Source of the DNA: a virus | IMG/VR virus record: IMGVR_UViG_3300022932_000017 | Location: 1-64,000 of that record | Length of the DNA: 64,000 nt | Reading direction: 5' to 3' (one strand) | In this document: positions 24,946-34,755 of the stretch, piece after piece | How positions within the stretch are numbered: position 1 is the first letter of the stretch | Layout: each line of letters starts with the position of its first letter | The notes under the pieces: model-generated | Database searches by the model: none | Seen by the model: the letters and a program-made list of their open reading frames with translations, nothing else | What the model was told of the DNA's origin: nothing | Position numbers and translations under genes: made by a program

Positions 24946-27900
24946 TTATGTAAAGATTACTTCTGCTGTTAATGTTGTTTTATTATACCGTATAACCCCT
25001 ACTTTATAAGAGTTTGCAGGTGTATGTGTGCTATTGTGTATAGTAGTGTTTAATAGCCTAGTATCGCTAGATACCGTAACACCACCTGTATTTACGATAT
25101 TCGTCCCTACCTTACTCATAGTCCCTCCTTTATAAGTAACAACCTCTAAAGTGAAGTCACCAGAAGCAACCGAACCATACCAGACACAATACAATCCAAC
25201 TTCAACGATATTAGGACTTGAAGGAAAGTCTGTCACAAACTTTAATATGTTAACCAAAGCTCCTTCTATACCTTGTGGAGCAGCGCTTGAATTGGTATCA
25301 TCTAAACCCCACCACAAGTAAGCATTTGATTCAGGAGTTGTGCCAGAAAGGACAGTATCATCAACATTCCCAAACCCAACAAATATATTATCAATAGTAG
25401 GCGTATCATTATTTTCAAATTGAACTTGAATATCTAAATCACTCCCCGCACTAGGGTAATCCCAAAGGAACCTAGCTACCAAGAAGTCAAAGTCAGGAAT
25501 TAAAATGGTTGTGCCTGTATTTACATTAAAGATTCCGTCTACACCACCTATCGTTAAAGTTGTAGAAGTAGTTGTATCTTCTGTTGCAGAACTTGTCTGT
25601 CTAACTTGTACAGTTTGTCCATTACTCACGTTTCCCGCAGCCGATGTATAAGCCCCTCCATTGATTCTATACTCGCCACCTGTAATAGTTGTTGGTGAAG
25701 GTGCCCCAAGCCCTGTAATAGTTACAATATTCGATTCATAAACCGTAGATAATTCAGCATCACTAATATCAATAAAATCAAAAGGATCGGGTTCTGTATC
25801 GGTCTTAGTTTTAGCATCAAAAGAATCTGAATAACCTCCTACGGTAAGAACAGAACTCGTTGTTGTATTATAAGAGGCACTTGTAGTTTGTCGAACCTCA
25901 ATCGTATCTCCTGCATTAACATTTCCCGCTATATTTGTCCATGCGCCTCCGTTAATCCTATATTCACCTCCTGTTATGCTTATTGGCGCCGGAATAGTAT
26001 TTCCTCCAATCAATATAGAGTTAGAAATTACAACAGTACTTAGCTCCTGATTAATCAAATCTATAAAGAAGAATGAATTTACATCAGTGCTTCCGGCAGT
26101 AATCGTTCCACATACATTGCTTTGAATAACGTTTTCTCCAATCTCAAAAGAGAAGATAAACCCTACTGACCCTGTATAGTCTGTTTCAGGAGTAAATACC
26201 GCTTGTCCTGTAGTTGTGTTGATAACTACGCTTCCATGATTGGAACTAACCAATAGTAATGTCGAAGGATCAATCCCAAAGTCAAACTGATATTGCCATG
26301 TAGAACTATTGAATTTAAAGCTCGTCACAATGCCACCTAACGTTTCAATGTGTATCGTATACTCTTCGTTGTAATTATCAAATAACCCATATATCTTTTT
26401 ACCATCCTTCTTAGCTTGTTGTAATACCCTCATAAAGAACTTGGACATTTTAACTGCTATTGGTGCCACACCATTATATCCATCCCGTATAGGCAATGAA
26501 TTATTTGGGTCAACAAAGTATATTGTTCCATTCCTAGACTTCACAAAGCTTTCCTTAGCGGTGCCTATCCCAAAGCTACCTGACTGCAAGTATCTGGCTT
26601 TATTCAAAAGCTTATCGGAGATTGCTACATTCTGATTCTCTGCCTGATCTTCTAAAATTGAAATGTTAACAGGAATATGAATTAATTTCAACTCTTGAAT
26701 ACATACTAAGTATGAATCTCTTTGGCTAAGCACTCCAATAGCTCCGAACTGTGAAGAGGTTTCTCCTGCTCCATCACCATAAATACGCTCTCCATAAAAC
26801 CTAGAAATGCCATTCACCCTGCTTCCGGTAATAAATGTATCAGAATATCTTATAGAAGCTTTCTTTCGTGTCTCTTCCTGTTCATCGTTATAGAGTCTTG
26901 GCCTTCCATAGGAGTAGTAATTAGATTTATAAAAGTCACTGAAATTAAAATCTTCAACAAGGAAAGTATAAGGGATGTTAACATCGATATTGCTTACAAG
27001 ATTTCTTGTTTTAAAATACGCATCAGCTTCTCTTATAACTCCTGACTTAACGGTATAGTCTCCATTCTGAATAAGTATCTGCTCTCCTATTTCATAAAAT
27101 AATGTAGAAGTTTCCGAAGTTACACCATCATTAGTTTCTGTTCTTTTCTTTGGTGAATATATCTCTAAAAGGACTTCTTTACCTGTTATGTCTGCAATAT
27201 TTATAGATGCTGACTTTCTAACCTTAAGATTATACTTGGTTGTATTAGGATCTACACTAGTATCTACCACAATATCTAACCCCACAACTTCAACGTCTAT
27301 AGCAGGTGCATCAAACCATTTTACAGGAGTAGATGTGCTCCCTGTAAACGTAAACATAAATGTACACCTATCTCCAACAGAATAGTCATAACTTAAAATT
27401 GAAGAAGAATTGACTTGGTTAAATCTTAAAAGCGAAGTTATATTAAAAACTAAATAATCATCATTGGATAGAAAAGCATCCAAGGCACCATTAATATATA
27501 AGTCCGTAGCGTGTGTATTATTAAAAGAAATCAACCACTGTGCACTTTCTGCTCCGGCAGGAGGTAGACTATTTATCTGCCAACTTATTTGAGGAATAAA
27601 ACCATGTGTCTGCGCGTACGATGGGGTCTTAATCATAAATCTCTTATCACTGACAATAGGAAAGTAATTCCCTGCACCTTTGTAATGTGCTAAAGCCAAT
27701 TGATAGGCCGAATTTAATTTTATACTATGTATAGATTTTGACACTCCCGTTCCGGCATTCTGTAAAGTAACTGTTGCATATGAAAGCTCAAAATAAGGGT
27801 CGGTCTTTATATATAATGCGAAAGGAGTGGTATTACTGTTGGGTATACCAATAGAAAATGAATTTATTGCGGATATGGTATCGTTGTTTTGAGTTATAGG

Positions 27901-29187
27901 GACTGTATAAGAATAGTTTTGAGTTACTGAAAAATCCCTTAAATCCCTCAATTGAACGTTAAAAACATCTCCCGTTTTAGCAATCCCATCATACCCTATA
28001 GTAACGTTTCTTCTGTGTCCTCCTGCATTACCATCATCATAAGCCTTAGTGACCCTTAAATAATCGTATACAGGAGGATCGTTTTCAATTTGAGGGTCAT
28101 ATACACTCACTGATAAATTAACATCAACTACAGGTCTATTTTCTCCTTCTGTAAGGTCTCCTAACGTAAGAATGCTACCATTGATTACTTCTAATGCTCC
28201 TGCTCTTTTAGGAACATAATCATAAGGTAAATCAGTTTCTAATACAGGTATGTTGTTGTATAACCCATCATTATAAAAAGCAAACGAATAAATATTTGTA
28301 GCAGGGTCATAAGCCTCGTAAATCTCTTGTGAAACATCTACCGTAGTATTAGGCAAACTAACAATATCTTTCCTGTCTACAGACTTCACCAAAAACCAAT
28401 CTAAGTTGTCATACCTAGCACCTACATTTATTGTTTTCACCCTGTCATTACCCGCATCTACAGAGACAATCAAGTTATTGGCTTTAGTTACATCCGTTCC
28501 TATTGCAGGAGTAGGTTCATCACTAGGAACATTTCTTTTTGAATATGTACTCCACGCACTATATTCATCATCTAACCTGATAAACTGCTCTGTGAATTGA
28601 AATAAACGCTTCTGGATAAGGTTTACCGATCTTCCGGCATCATCACCATACACATAAGTTGGAAGCTTTATTGGTTGACCTTTCAGTAGTGTAATATCCT
28701 CTTGCAGTAAAATCCCGTATCCCCCACTTTTAAGCCTTTCTAAGTTGATTATTCCCGGCTGTATATTGTCAGCATTAAAGATTAAATACTTGCCCTGTAA
28801 TAGCTTTATTTGATTTACCGAATATTTAGGGTCTAAAGGCAGAATATCTACATTACCGCTATCCGTAATATTCTCGAAAATGACTGTTTCAGTTTCAGTA
28901 TCATAATCAAACTCTGTAATTTGGTTTAGCTTAGATGAATTATAAACAAAAGAATAAGCTTTCCTTGCATCATCAAAACTTGCAGTGCCCAATGTTTTGT
29001 TTAACCCTGATGGTTTAGCGCCTGATATAAGCTCATTTGACTCCATACTAGTACCATCACCATCCTCTTGTTCTACAGTTCCGGTAACACGAAGGTTGAA
29101 TGCCTCTAGGTAATCGTTTGGCGCTATATCCTGAATAGCACTATCGCTATCCATACCGCCTCCTTTAAATTTCTTTATTTCCTGCAT
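24946..29187 (-). CDS. Muzzle-like large tail protein with tandem Ig-like repeats, 1413 aa
   Basis: Begins with KKFKGGGMDSDSAIQDIAPNDYLEAFNLRV, the kind of opening I associate with large tail nozzle/muzzle proteins of crAss-like and related podoviruses. Residues about 40-960 are beta-rich. Residues about 1035-1130 and 1133-1228 are two homologous Ig-like repeats, both with ITGGEYRINGGA and a VRQT strand. A separate domain ends the protein (about 1229-1413). It follows the ring-protein genes, supporting a role as the tail tube end. Name inferred from size, opening motif and context. Confidence 0.68.
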   Translation of the reverse strand: MQEIKKFKGGGMDSDSAIQDIAPNDYLEAFNLRVTGTVEQEDGDGTSMESNELISGAKPSGLNKTLGTASFDDARKAYSFVYNSSKLNQITEFDYDTETETVIFENITDSGNVDILPLDPKYSVNQIKLLQGKYLIFNADNIQPGIINLERLKSGGYGILLQEDITLLKGQPIKLPTYVYGDDAGRSVNLIQKRLFQFTEQFIRLDDEYSAWSTYSKRNVPSDEPTPAIGTDVTKANNLIVSVDAGNDRVKTINVGARYDNLDWFLVKSVDRKDIVSLPNTTVDVSQEIYEAYDPATNIYSFAFYNDGLYNNIPVLETDLPYDYVPKRAGALEVINGSILTLGDLTEGENRPVVDVNLSVSVYDPQIENDPPVYDYLRVTKAYDDGNAGGHRRNVTIGYDGIAKTGDVFNVQLRDLRDFSVTQNYSYTVPITQNNDTISAINSFSIGIPNSNTTPFALYIKTDPYFELSYATVTLQNAGTGVSKSIHSIKLNSAYQLALAHYKGAGNYFPIVSDKRFMIKTPSYAQTHGFIPQISWQINSLPPAGAESAQWLISFNNTHATDLYINGALDAFLSNDDYLVFNITSLLRFNQVNSSSILSYDYSVGDRCTFMFTFTGSTSTPVKWFDAPAIDVEVVGLDIVVDTSVDPNTTKYNLKVRKSASINIADITGKEVLLEIYSPKKRTETNDGVTSETSTLFYEIGEQILIQNGDYTVKSGVIREADAYFKTRNLVSNIDVNIPYTFLVEDFNFSDFYKSNYYSYGRPRLYNDEQEETRKKASIRYSDTFITGSRVNGISRFYGERIYGDGAGETSSQFGAIGVLSQRDSYLVCIQELKLIHIPVNISILEDQAENQNVAISDKLLNKARYLQSGSFGIGTAKESFVKSRNGTIYFVDPNNSLPIRDGYNGVAPIAVKMSKFFMRVLQQAKKDGKKIYGLFDNYNEEYTIHIETLGGIVTSFKFNSSTWQYQFDFGIDPSTLLLVSSNHGSVVINTTTGQAVFTPETDYTGSVGFIFSFEIGENVIQSNVCGTITAGSTDVNSFFFIDLINQELSTVVISNSILIGGNTIPAPISITGGEYRINGGAWTNIAGNVNAGDTIEVRQTTSASYNTTTSSVLTVGGYSDSFDAKTKTDTEPDPFDFIDISDAELSTVYESNIVTITGLGAPSPTTITGGEYRINGGAYTSAAGNVSNGQTVQVRQTSSATEDTTTSTTLTIGGVDGIFNVNTGTTILIPDFDFLVARFLWDYPSAGSDLDIQVQFENNDTPTIDNIFVGFGNVDDTVLSGTTPESNAYLWWGLDDTNSSAAPQGIEGALVNILKFVTDFPSSPNIVEVGLYCVWYGSVASGDFTLEVVTYKGGTMSKVGTNIVNTGGVTVSSDTRLLNTTIHNSTHTPANSYKVGVIRYNKTTLTAEVIFT

Positions 29188-29190
29188 AAT

Positions 29191-29952
29191 TTAGCTCTTG
29201 GCAACAAGTTTATTTCCTGATCTGGCAACGTCCTGTAATTCGTTCAAAATAAAAGGGTTCATTCGCATCTTAGTTAATCTTTTGGCGTTGTAATACTCTG
29301 ACCTCATAGACATAACTTCATTCCTTCCGTATTTCTTTCTTTGTCCGGCAGCATCTTTCCACTTCATATAAAGAGACATTGCCTCTGCGGCTCTAATGTC
29401 AATAACAAAATCTCCATCTTCTTCTACGTATCCATTAGACAAGTACTCAAGTAATATCTCCTGTTGGCTGTTTCGAGGGTCTAGGAAGATTAATTTCTGA
29501 CCATTATCTACTTTATACTCACCGTATGTTGCAGTGCCGCTATCAGCTCCAAACAACCTGTAAGAAGCACCATTGAAATAATAGTTGTGGTAATAGTCAT
29601 TATCGTAAGGATACCCATACCCGTCCACCGTAGTAGAAGATATAATTCCCTTAGTCCTGTTAAAAGGATTTGTATTTAATGTAGATAGTTGTGAGTTCCT
29701 TTTATACGTCAAAACTTCCCCTCTACTATTAATCTGTCCTATCTTAGAATACTGAATGTAGTCACAAGGCAGTTCAACTGTTTTGTTAGGTAGTATCGGT
29801 AGTAACACTGTTTTAAATGTGCCAGTAACATCTAAGTTAAACTCTGTCTCTAGTCCCCATTTAGCGATATTATATAGCCTTAAAAACTGATGTGAAGACA
29901 AATCATCAGTGTTCAAATGGTTAGCTACGATTTTTTTAAGTCCAATATTCAT
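29191..29952 (-). CDS. Tail ring/tubular protein, 253 aa
   Basis: Contains LPCDYIQYSKIGQINSRGEV, a pattern I associate with ring (tail tubular A-like) proteins of crAss-like phages, and IDIRAAEAMSLYMKWKDA near the C-terminus. The length fits. It lies directly upstream of the muzzle gene in transcription order. Confidence 0.65.
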   Translation of the reverse strand: MNIGLKKIVANHLNTDDLSSHQFLRLYNIAKWGLETEFNLDVTGTFKTVLLPILPNKTVELPCDYIQYSKIGQINSRGEVLTYKRNSQLSTLNTNPFNRTKGIISSTTVDGYGYPYDNDYYHNYYFNGASYRLFGADSGTATYGEYKVDNGQKLIFLDPRNSQQEILLEYLSNGYVEEDGDFVIDIRAAEAMSLYMKWKDAAGQRKKYGRNEVMSMRSEYYNAKRLTKMRMNPFILNELQDVARSGNKLVAKS

Positions 29953-29954
29953 GA

Positions 29955-30581
29955 TTATGCAGGGTTAGAAACGCCATTATTTAAATTATCTTGAGGAATT
30001 TGTTTTAAAGGAAGCAACTTAGCCATTATTTTATCCAATACATAAGCCTCGTAGTTCTTTGGAATATTAACATTGGACGTTAACAAGTCGTCTCCGCTTA
30101 CAGAACCTATCATTTTGATAGTTGCGGTGCCTTCTAAGAGATTATTATCGCTTACATATACAATCTTACCATCTTCAACTTTATATAGCACCATGCCTTT
30201 AGGAATGCCTATTAAATCTTGAGCAAAAGAACTTTGATTTTTCATAGGTATGCAATCCGAACAAGTATTTCCTGTAATCCTTACCGATACAATCTCCTGT
30301 CCATTAGGAAGCGCCGTAGGTGTCTGCGGAAGTACCGTATATTTTTCACCTCCAACCGATAAAATAGGTTGATTTTTAAATACGCTGATAAACTGATTAT
30401 TTGCGTAAGCACTTTCACCTTGGTTAGAATTGGTAAATGAATCAAAAGTAGATGCTTCTGCTATATAAATCGCACATAATTCAGCAAAATAACGCAAGCT
30501 GTGATTCTTATCATCTGAACTTTTACCGTTGTAATACATTTCTAACGCCAATTGCGCTAACTTTTTATATGTTGTTGCCAT
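29955..30581 (-). CDS. Head-tail connector / ring-like structural protein, 208 aa
   Basis: Helical N-terminus (YKKLAQLALEMYYNGKSS) then beta-rich body. Starts on the base where the upstream gene stops and is followed after 2 bases by the tubular protein gene. Ring role inferred from position. Confidence 0.58.
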   Translation of the reverse strand: MATTYKKLAQLALEMYYNGKSSDDKNHSLRYFAELCAIYIAEASTFDSFTNSNQGESAYANNQFISVFKNQPILSVGGEKYTVLPQTPTALPNGQEIVSVRITGNTCSDCIPMKNQSSFAQDLIGIPKGMVLYKVEDGKIVYVSDNNLLEGTATIKMIGSVSGDDLLTSNVNIPKNYEAYVLDKIMAKLLPLKQIPQDNLNNGVSNPA

Positions 30582-31213
30582 TATGCTTGTGTTTGAATGT
30601 CTCTAGTTACTACCTGTTCCGCTTGAAAGTCCCTCATATTAAATAAAAGCATATCGCAAGCCATTAATATAATCTTGTCAATATCATCATCCTTCCATTT
30701 AGGTTGTACCGAGGTAGCGGAATTATATACCGGACGGTTATTAACCAACGTATATCCCCATACAGAAGGAACCAACTCTTGCAAGTAAATGAATATTGCC
30801 TCACCTAAATCTATAGGGTAAAACTGCAAATAACTAGCGTATTCTGTGTATACAGGGAACTCTGCTGTAGGATAATCATATTCACTCTTTAAATGACTTG
30901 AAAGCCTATCCTTCTCTACTCTCTGTATTTCATCGTTATTAACGCTCATTAGCGTGTCTATATGCAATAAATTATCTGGCTTAACATATCTGCCTGTATC
31001 AAGTATATCAATCGATATAGGGTCTGATAAGTATACACTCAAAGACTCTGTGTTGTTCTGGTCTACACCGTATCCGGCATAAAGCTTATTGTAGTACTTC
31101 TGTTCGGCTGAACCAAAAACAAGATTGAACTGACTAGGACTTATATTCCCGTTAAACCCCGATTTATTAGCTAAGTATTGAAGTAATTTCTTGCAATCAT
31201 CTATTGATCTCAT
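30581..31213 (-). CDS. Head-tail connector-like structural protein, 210 aa
   Basis: First gene of the tail operon, behind a terminator and a -7 box. Mixed alpha/beta with aromatic-rich segments (YASYLQFYPIDLGEAIF) and an acidic C-terminus. No motif; assigned from order between capsid and tail genes. Confidence 0.58.
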   Translation of the reverse strand: MRSIDDCKKLLQYLANKSGFNGNISPSQFNLVFGSAEQKYYNKLYAGYGVDQNNTESLSVYLSDPISIDILDTGRYVKPDNLLHIDTLMSVNNDEIQRVEKDRLSSHLKSEYDYPTAEFPVYTEYASYLQFYPIDLGEAIFIYLQELVPSVWGYTLVNNRPVYNSATSVQPKWKDDDIDKIILMACDMLLFNMRDFQAEQVVTRDIQTQA

Positions 31214-31237
31214 ATCGCATTGTTAATTAACATAAAA

Positions 31238-31245
31238 CAAAGGTA
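31238..31245 (-). promoter_or_regulatory. Putative promoter -7 box TACCTTTG for the tail operon
   Basis: Minus-strand TACCTTTG 25 bases upstream of the first tail gene and 10 bases after the capsid-operon terminator stem. Confidence 0.55.
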
Positions 31246-31254
31246 AAATAAAAA

Positions 31255-31285
31255 AGGGTTAGTAGTTTATTAGACCACCAACCCT
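31255..31285 (-). terminator. Rho-independent terminator of the capsid operon
   Basis: A 12-base stem (AGGGTTGGTGGT with ACTACTAACCCT on the minus strand, two G-U pairs) followed by T6. Confidence 0.82.
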
Positions 31286-31312
31286 CAAGCAAAGCAACAT
31301 ATGGAAAAAACT

Positions 31313-32194
31313 TTAAGGCGCTGTAATCTGCAATTGTTCGTAAAATCCTAAAGCTTCTTTATTCCTAGACATAACTAGGCGTGCTACCTGTTCTGCAACG
31401 TCTCCTTGTGGGTTTACGTCACAAATAACGTTAAGTGTATCTACATAGACCAACTTGCCTTCAATCAAAGTGAAGGATACTATATTGTTCATTAGCGCCT
31501 GTGAAATCAGGTACTTAATTTTATTTTTCGGATTAACAAACTCCCTCATAAATACATTAGGAAGCTCAATAGCCTTCAAGATTAGTTTCTTACGAATAAT
31601 AACCTCGTCATCAATACCTCCTGATACATCAATACCAAATACAGCAGCGACCGGAGCCATTTCTTCAAATGTAGCCTCTCTAACCGCAGATTGAGCTTGG
31701 AAGCTAATATCACTGTCTTCAAATAATTTGTTGAGGTCTTCATCAGGATTAACTAACTTATATGCTGTAGGCACAGGACGTACTTGGTTTTTATTTCCTT
31801 CAAACTCGTCTTGAACCTCTACCGCCATAACTTTAGCTTTGTCAGCAGAATCAACCTTCAATAAGCCGTTTTTGAATACAATTTCGTTTTGTGGAGATTC
31901 TAACTCTGTTTTAGTTGGCTTAGGCTTCTCCTGATCATCTAACCAAATACTAGGGTAACCGTACACATATCTCCATCTGCGCATCTCTCCGGTCTTAGGG
32001 TCTTTAGCGACACCTTCTGTAGGAAAAAATCTGATTGGAGGATAAGGAGCATGATCGGATTCTCTTGTTTCGTTATTAACAGGCTTCATTCTTTCAAAAG
32101 TCTGTGTTAAAATATAACGGTACTCTTTTGGAGTTTCCTTTGTCTTCGCTTTACCTAAGTTTGGATTCCCTCTTTTTGTTGTTACTGTTTCCAT
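31313..32194 (-). CDS. Head-associated protein, 293 aa
   Basis: Basic disordered N-terminus (METVTTKRGNPNLGKAKTKE), then a mixed alpha/beta body. Follows the major capsid protein and precedes a terminator. May be a capsid auxiliary or head-completion protein; no motif seen. Confidence 0.55.
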   Translation of the reverse strand: METVTTKRGNPNLGKAKTKETPKEYRYILTQTFERMKPVNNETRESDHAPYPPIRFFPTEGVAKDPKTGEMRRWRYVYGYPSIWLDDQEKPKPTKTELESPQNEIVFKNGLLKVDSADKAKVMAVEVQDEFEGNKNQVRPVPTAYKLVNPDEDLNKLFEDSDISFQAQSAVREATFEEMAPVAAVFGIDVSGGIDDEVIIRKKLILKAIELPNVFMREFVNPKNKIKYLISQALMNNIVSFTLIEGKLVYVDTLNVICDVNPQGDVAEQVARLVMSRNKEALGFYEQLQITAP

Positions 32195-32219
32195 ATATTA
32201 TTTATTGTTAAATTAAGAA

Positions 32220-32249
32220 ACCTCCATATCAATTAAGACATGGAGGTTA
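32220..32249 (-). terminator. Hairpin terminator or attenuator behind the major capsid gene
   Basis: Stem AACCTCCAT / ATGGAGGTT, 12-base loop, followed by TTCTTAATTT on the minus strand. The T tract is interrupted, so partial read-through into the next head gene is likely; this would keep capsid protein in excess. Confidence 0.7.
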
Positions 32250-32255
32250 GTGATT

Positions 32256-33608
32256 TTATTGACCTTTGAATATCGCATACTGTTGGCATCCAATGACTCT
32301 AGCCCCAAAATAACCGATGGTAGTGTTTACCAATTCAGCTTTAGTTGAAGTCGGAGTATCCGCAAATAATCCGTTTTGAGCTACGTGCCATTTATTACCT
32401 CCTTTTGGAGTTTGGTACATAACAGTGAAACGAGGTACAGTTACAGTTGAACCTGATTCAGTGTTAGAAGAAGTCTTACCAACAGGCATAAACAAACTAA
32501 AGTTTGAACGTGCACCTAAGCCGCTTGAACCATAAGTTGTTTGTTCGTCAAATAAACCGTAGTTCGTAAAGTTGTATTTACGTCCGTAGATGTTTAACGA
32601 TTTGAAGTTCCTGTTGATATCAATTCCACCACGAGTTCCTGCATTGTCTGCATATATCACCGCACCGTTATTAACCTCGGTAAACAAAGCGTTTTGTTGC
32701 GCTTGGAAAGCTAAACCATCTGAAAGGATGTCATATTCTTTTGGTGCGCCTACTGCATTTAACGCTCTGTCTAAAGTAGCAAACTGTGCAGTACTCCAAA
32801 CTCCGCTACCGTTAATACCGTTAGCCTGAACTTGTTTAATAACACCGTTGGAACCTTCCTCAACATAAGGCAAGTTGTTGGTTTGTGTACCCTCGAACAA
32901 CAGCAAGTCCAATTCACGCATTAAACGCATATCAGTGTCTTTTTGTTGTTTAGTAACATACGAGTATTGTCCGTTCACTTGGAACTCAATTTTCTCTGCC
33001 ATTGCTAAGTCACCGAAGGTATCATCAGCACGAATCTCTGTACAGTAGTTGGTATACAAGTCAGTATTACGGATGATTGTATCAGTTTTATCAGATTGCT
33101 CACCCAAGTACTTGTAACCACGTCCCAACAGTTCGTCTCCTGCGATAACCGAAGCATTCTCACCTGTGTTAACCGGAGTTAATACCATAGTGTGTGCATT
33201 TGGAGTAGCCTTGTTAGGAACAGCAGATACACGGGATTCTACACCTGTACGTGAGTTATAGAAAATGAATCCTAAGCCTCCAAGAGATTTAGTTCCTGAT
33301 TGTGAGTAAGAACCTGTACCCAAAGTGATTGTTGCAGGTGCACCATTAGCAACAGTTACAGCGCCATTTGCAGTAATAAAACCTAAAGGGCGACCATGTG
33401 ATTGATACCATTTGAATTGTTTGTTTGTCGATTTCTCTTCATTACCCATGATTTGGGATAATGCACCGTAAGGTACGAAACCGTAAAAGTCGAAATACTG
33501 ATTGAACGCATGTACGTTTACAATATTCAATCCTGAAATTAGTCCGTATCTGGTGATCGACGGATCAGTGTAATTTGCAGGGGTGGTATTTGGAGTGGTA
33601 ATTGGCAT
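32256..33608 (-). CDS. Major capsid protein, 450 aa
   Basis: Length, composition and place (after scaffold, before head-tail genes) fit an HK97-fold capsid protein of crAss-like type. Visible features include a long spine-like helix region (KQQKDTDMRLMRELDLLLFEG) and a beta-rich peripheral part. Followed by an attenuating hairpin. There is no catalytic motif to rely on, so the call rests on synteny and overall character. Confidence 0.78.
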   Translation of the reverse strand: MPITTPNTTPANYTDPSITRYGLISGLNIVNVHAFNQYFDFYGFVPYGALSQIMGNEEKSTNKQFKWYQSHGRPLGFITANGAVTVANGAPATITLGTGSYSQSGTKSLGGLGFIFYNSRTGVESRVSAVPNKATPNAHTMVLTPVNTGENASVIAGDELLGRGYKYLGEQSDKTDTIIRNTDLYTNYCTEIRADDTFGDLAMAEKIEFQVNGQYSYVTKQQKDTDMRLMRELDLLLFEGTQTNNLPYVEEGSNGVIKQVQANGINGSGVWSTAQFATLDRALNAVGAPKEYDILSDGLAFQAQQNALFTEVNNGAVIYADNAGTRGGIDINRNFKSLNIYGRKYNFTNYGLFDEQTTYGSSGLGARSNFSLFMPVGKTSSNTESGSTVTVPRFTVMYQTPKGGNKWHVAQNGLFADTPTSTKAELVNTTIGYFGARVIGCQQYAIFKGQ

Positions 33609-33639
33609 TTTTTCTTTAATTTAAAAGGTTAAAACTTAG

Positions 33640-34704
33640 TTAAGCATTACCCCATATCATACTTGGAACATCGGCACTCAATTCAGGACTTCCTTGTGGC
33701 GTAGTAAGGTCAAGGTTTTTGATCTCCGCTACAACCTTCTTAGTTGCCTCTGTTTTCATTTGAGTTGCTGTAGATGCAATGATCTTCTTAATGTTTTCAA
33801 GCTTATACACATCCTCGGTAATCGCTTTAACATTAGGGTTTCCTTCTGCATCAAACCATCCTCTTTTAGTAAGATAGTCTTTCACTTCAAACTGCTTCAT
33901 GTATTCAGTCATAACCCCTTTCTCCTGATCCGTTATCTTATAGCTGACTTCCTCGCCGTCTATGTCAAACTTGAAATCCGATACTGTAGGTATTCCTGCT
34001 ACAACCTTAGCCTCCCACTCACGATTTGATTCGTCAATCTGCTCTTGAGTTAATGCGGGTGTTTGAGGTGTTGCCTCTGCTGTTGGTATTTTGGGTAATT
34101 CTATTGCTTTTTTCTGTTCATTGTTCCATAACCTAGCATCTCTGCCGTCACGCTCTAGCATAAGCTCTCTGCGTTCCACATCTTCATTGTGGGCTATAGC
34201 TCTCTGATATTTTTCGGGTTCTAAATCCGCATCAATTGAATCTGTATCAATTCTGTCGAATGTTTTACCGTATTTGAATTTAATCTCCGACTCAATGTCT
34301 TTCTGACTCCAAGAAGGGTTTTCCTTTTTAAGCTTGTACTCAATGTTCTCTCTATCGGAGATTACTGTGTAGTCCCTAAACTTCTCATCGAAGTAACTTT
34401 TTAACTCTTCTTCTTTGCCGTCTAAGATAGCTTGGTAGATTTGCTTAGAATAGTCATCCTTAAATTCAGGGTGCTTCTCAATAATCTTTTCTACCTCTAC
34501 AATCTTTTCTTGGATAGTCGGTTCTACGACTTCTGCCGCAGGAGTAACTACAGGCACATCTACAGTTGCCGGAGGTTCAGGTGTACCTACTACAGGAGGA
34601 GTCTCTTCTACTTTATGAGCTACTTCCGGTGTAGTTCCACCCCATACATCAGGTGCTACGTTTTGTACTTGCTCTACTTGTGTTTCTACTTGTTGATTTT
34701 CCAT
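33640..34704 (-). CDS. Capsid scaffolding / head assembly protein, 354 aa
   Basis: Val/Pro/Glu-rich disordered first 85 residues, a highly charged helical middle (ENIEYKLKKENPSWSQKDIE) and a short conserved C-terminus. It lies between the portal and capsid genes, where scaffolds are usually encoded. No protease triad seen. Confidence 0.68.
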   Translation of the reverse strand: MENQQVETQVEQVQNVAPDVWGGTTPEVAHKVEETPPVVGTPEPPATVDVPVVTPAAEVVEPTIQEKIVEVEKIIEKHPEFKDDYSKQIYQAILDGKEEELKSYFDEKFRDYTVISDRENIEYKLKKENPSWSQKDIESEIKFKYGKTFDRIDTDSIDADLEPEKYQRAIAHNEDVERRELMLERDGRDARLWNNEQKKAIELPKIPTAEATPQTPALTQEQIDESNREWEAKVVAGIPTVSDFKFDIDGEEVSYKITDQEKGVMTEYMKQFEVKDYLTKRGWFDAEGNPNVKAITEDVYKLENIKKIIASTATQMKTEATKKVVAEIKNLDLTTPQGSPELSADVPSMIWGNA

Positions 34705-34755
34705 AATCGTTTACAAATCTTGTGTTATTTATTCACTATTCCAAATTAGTTCTTT

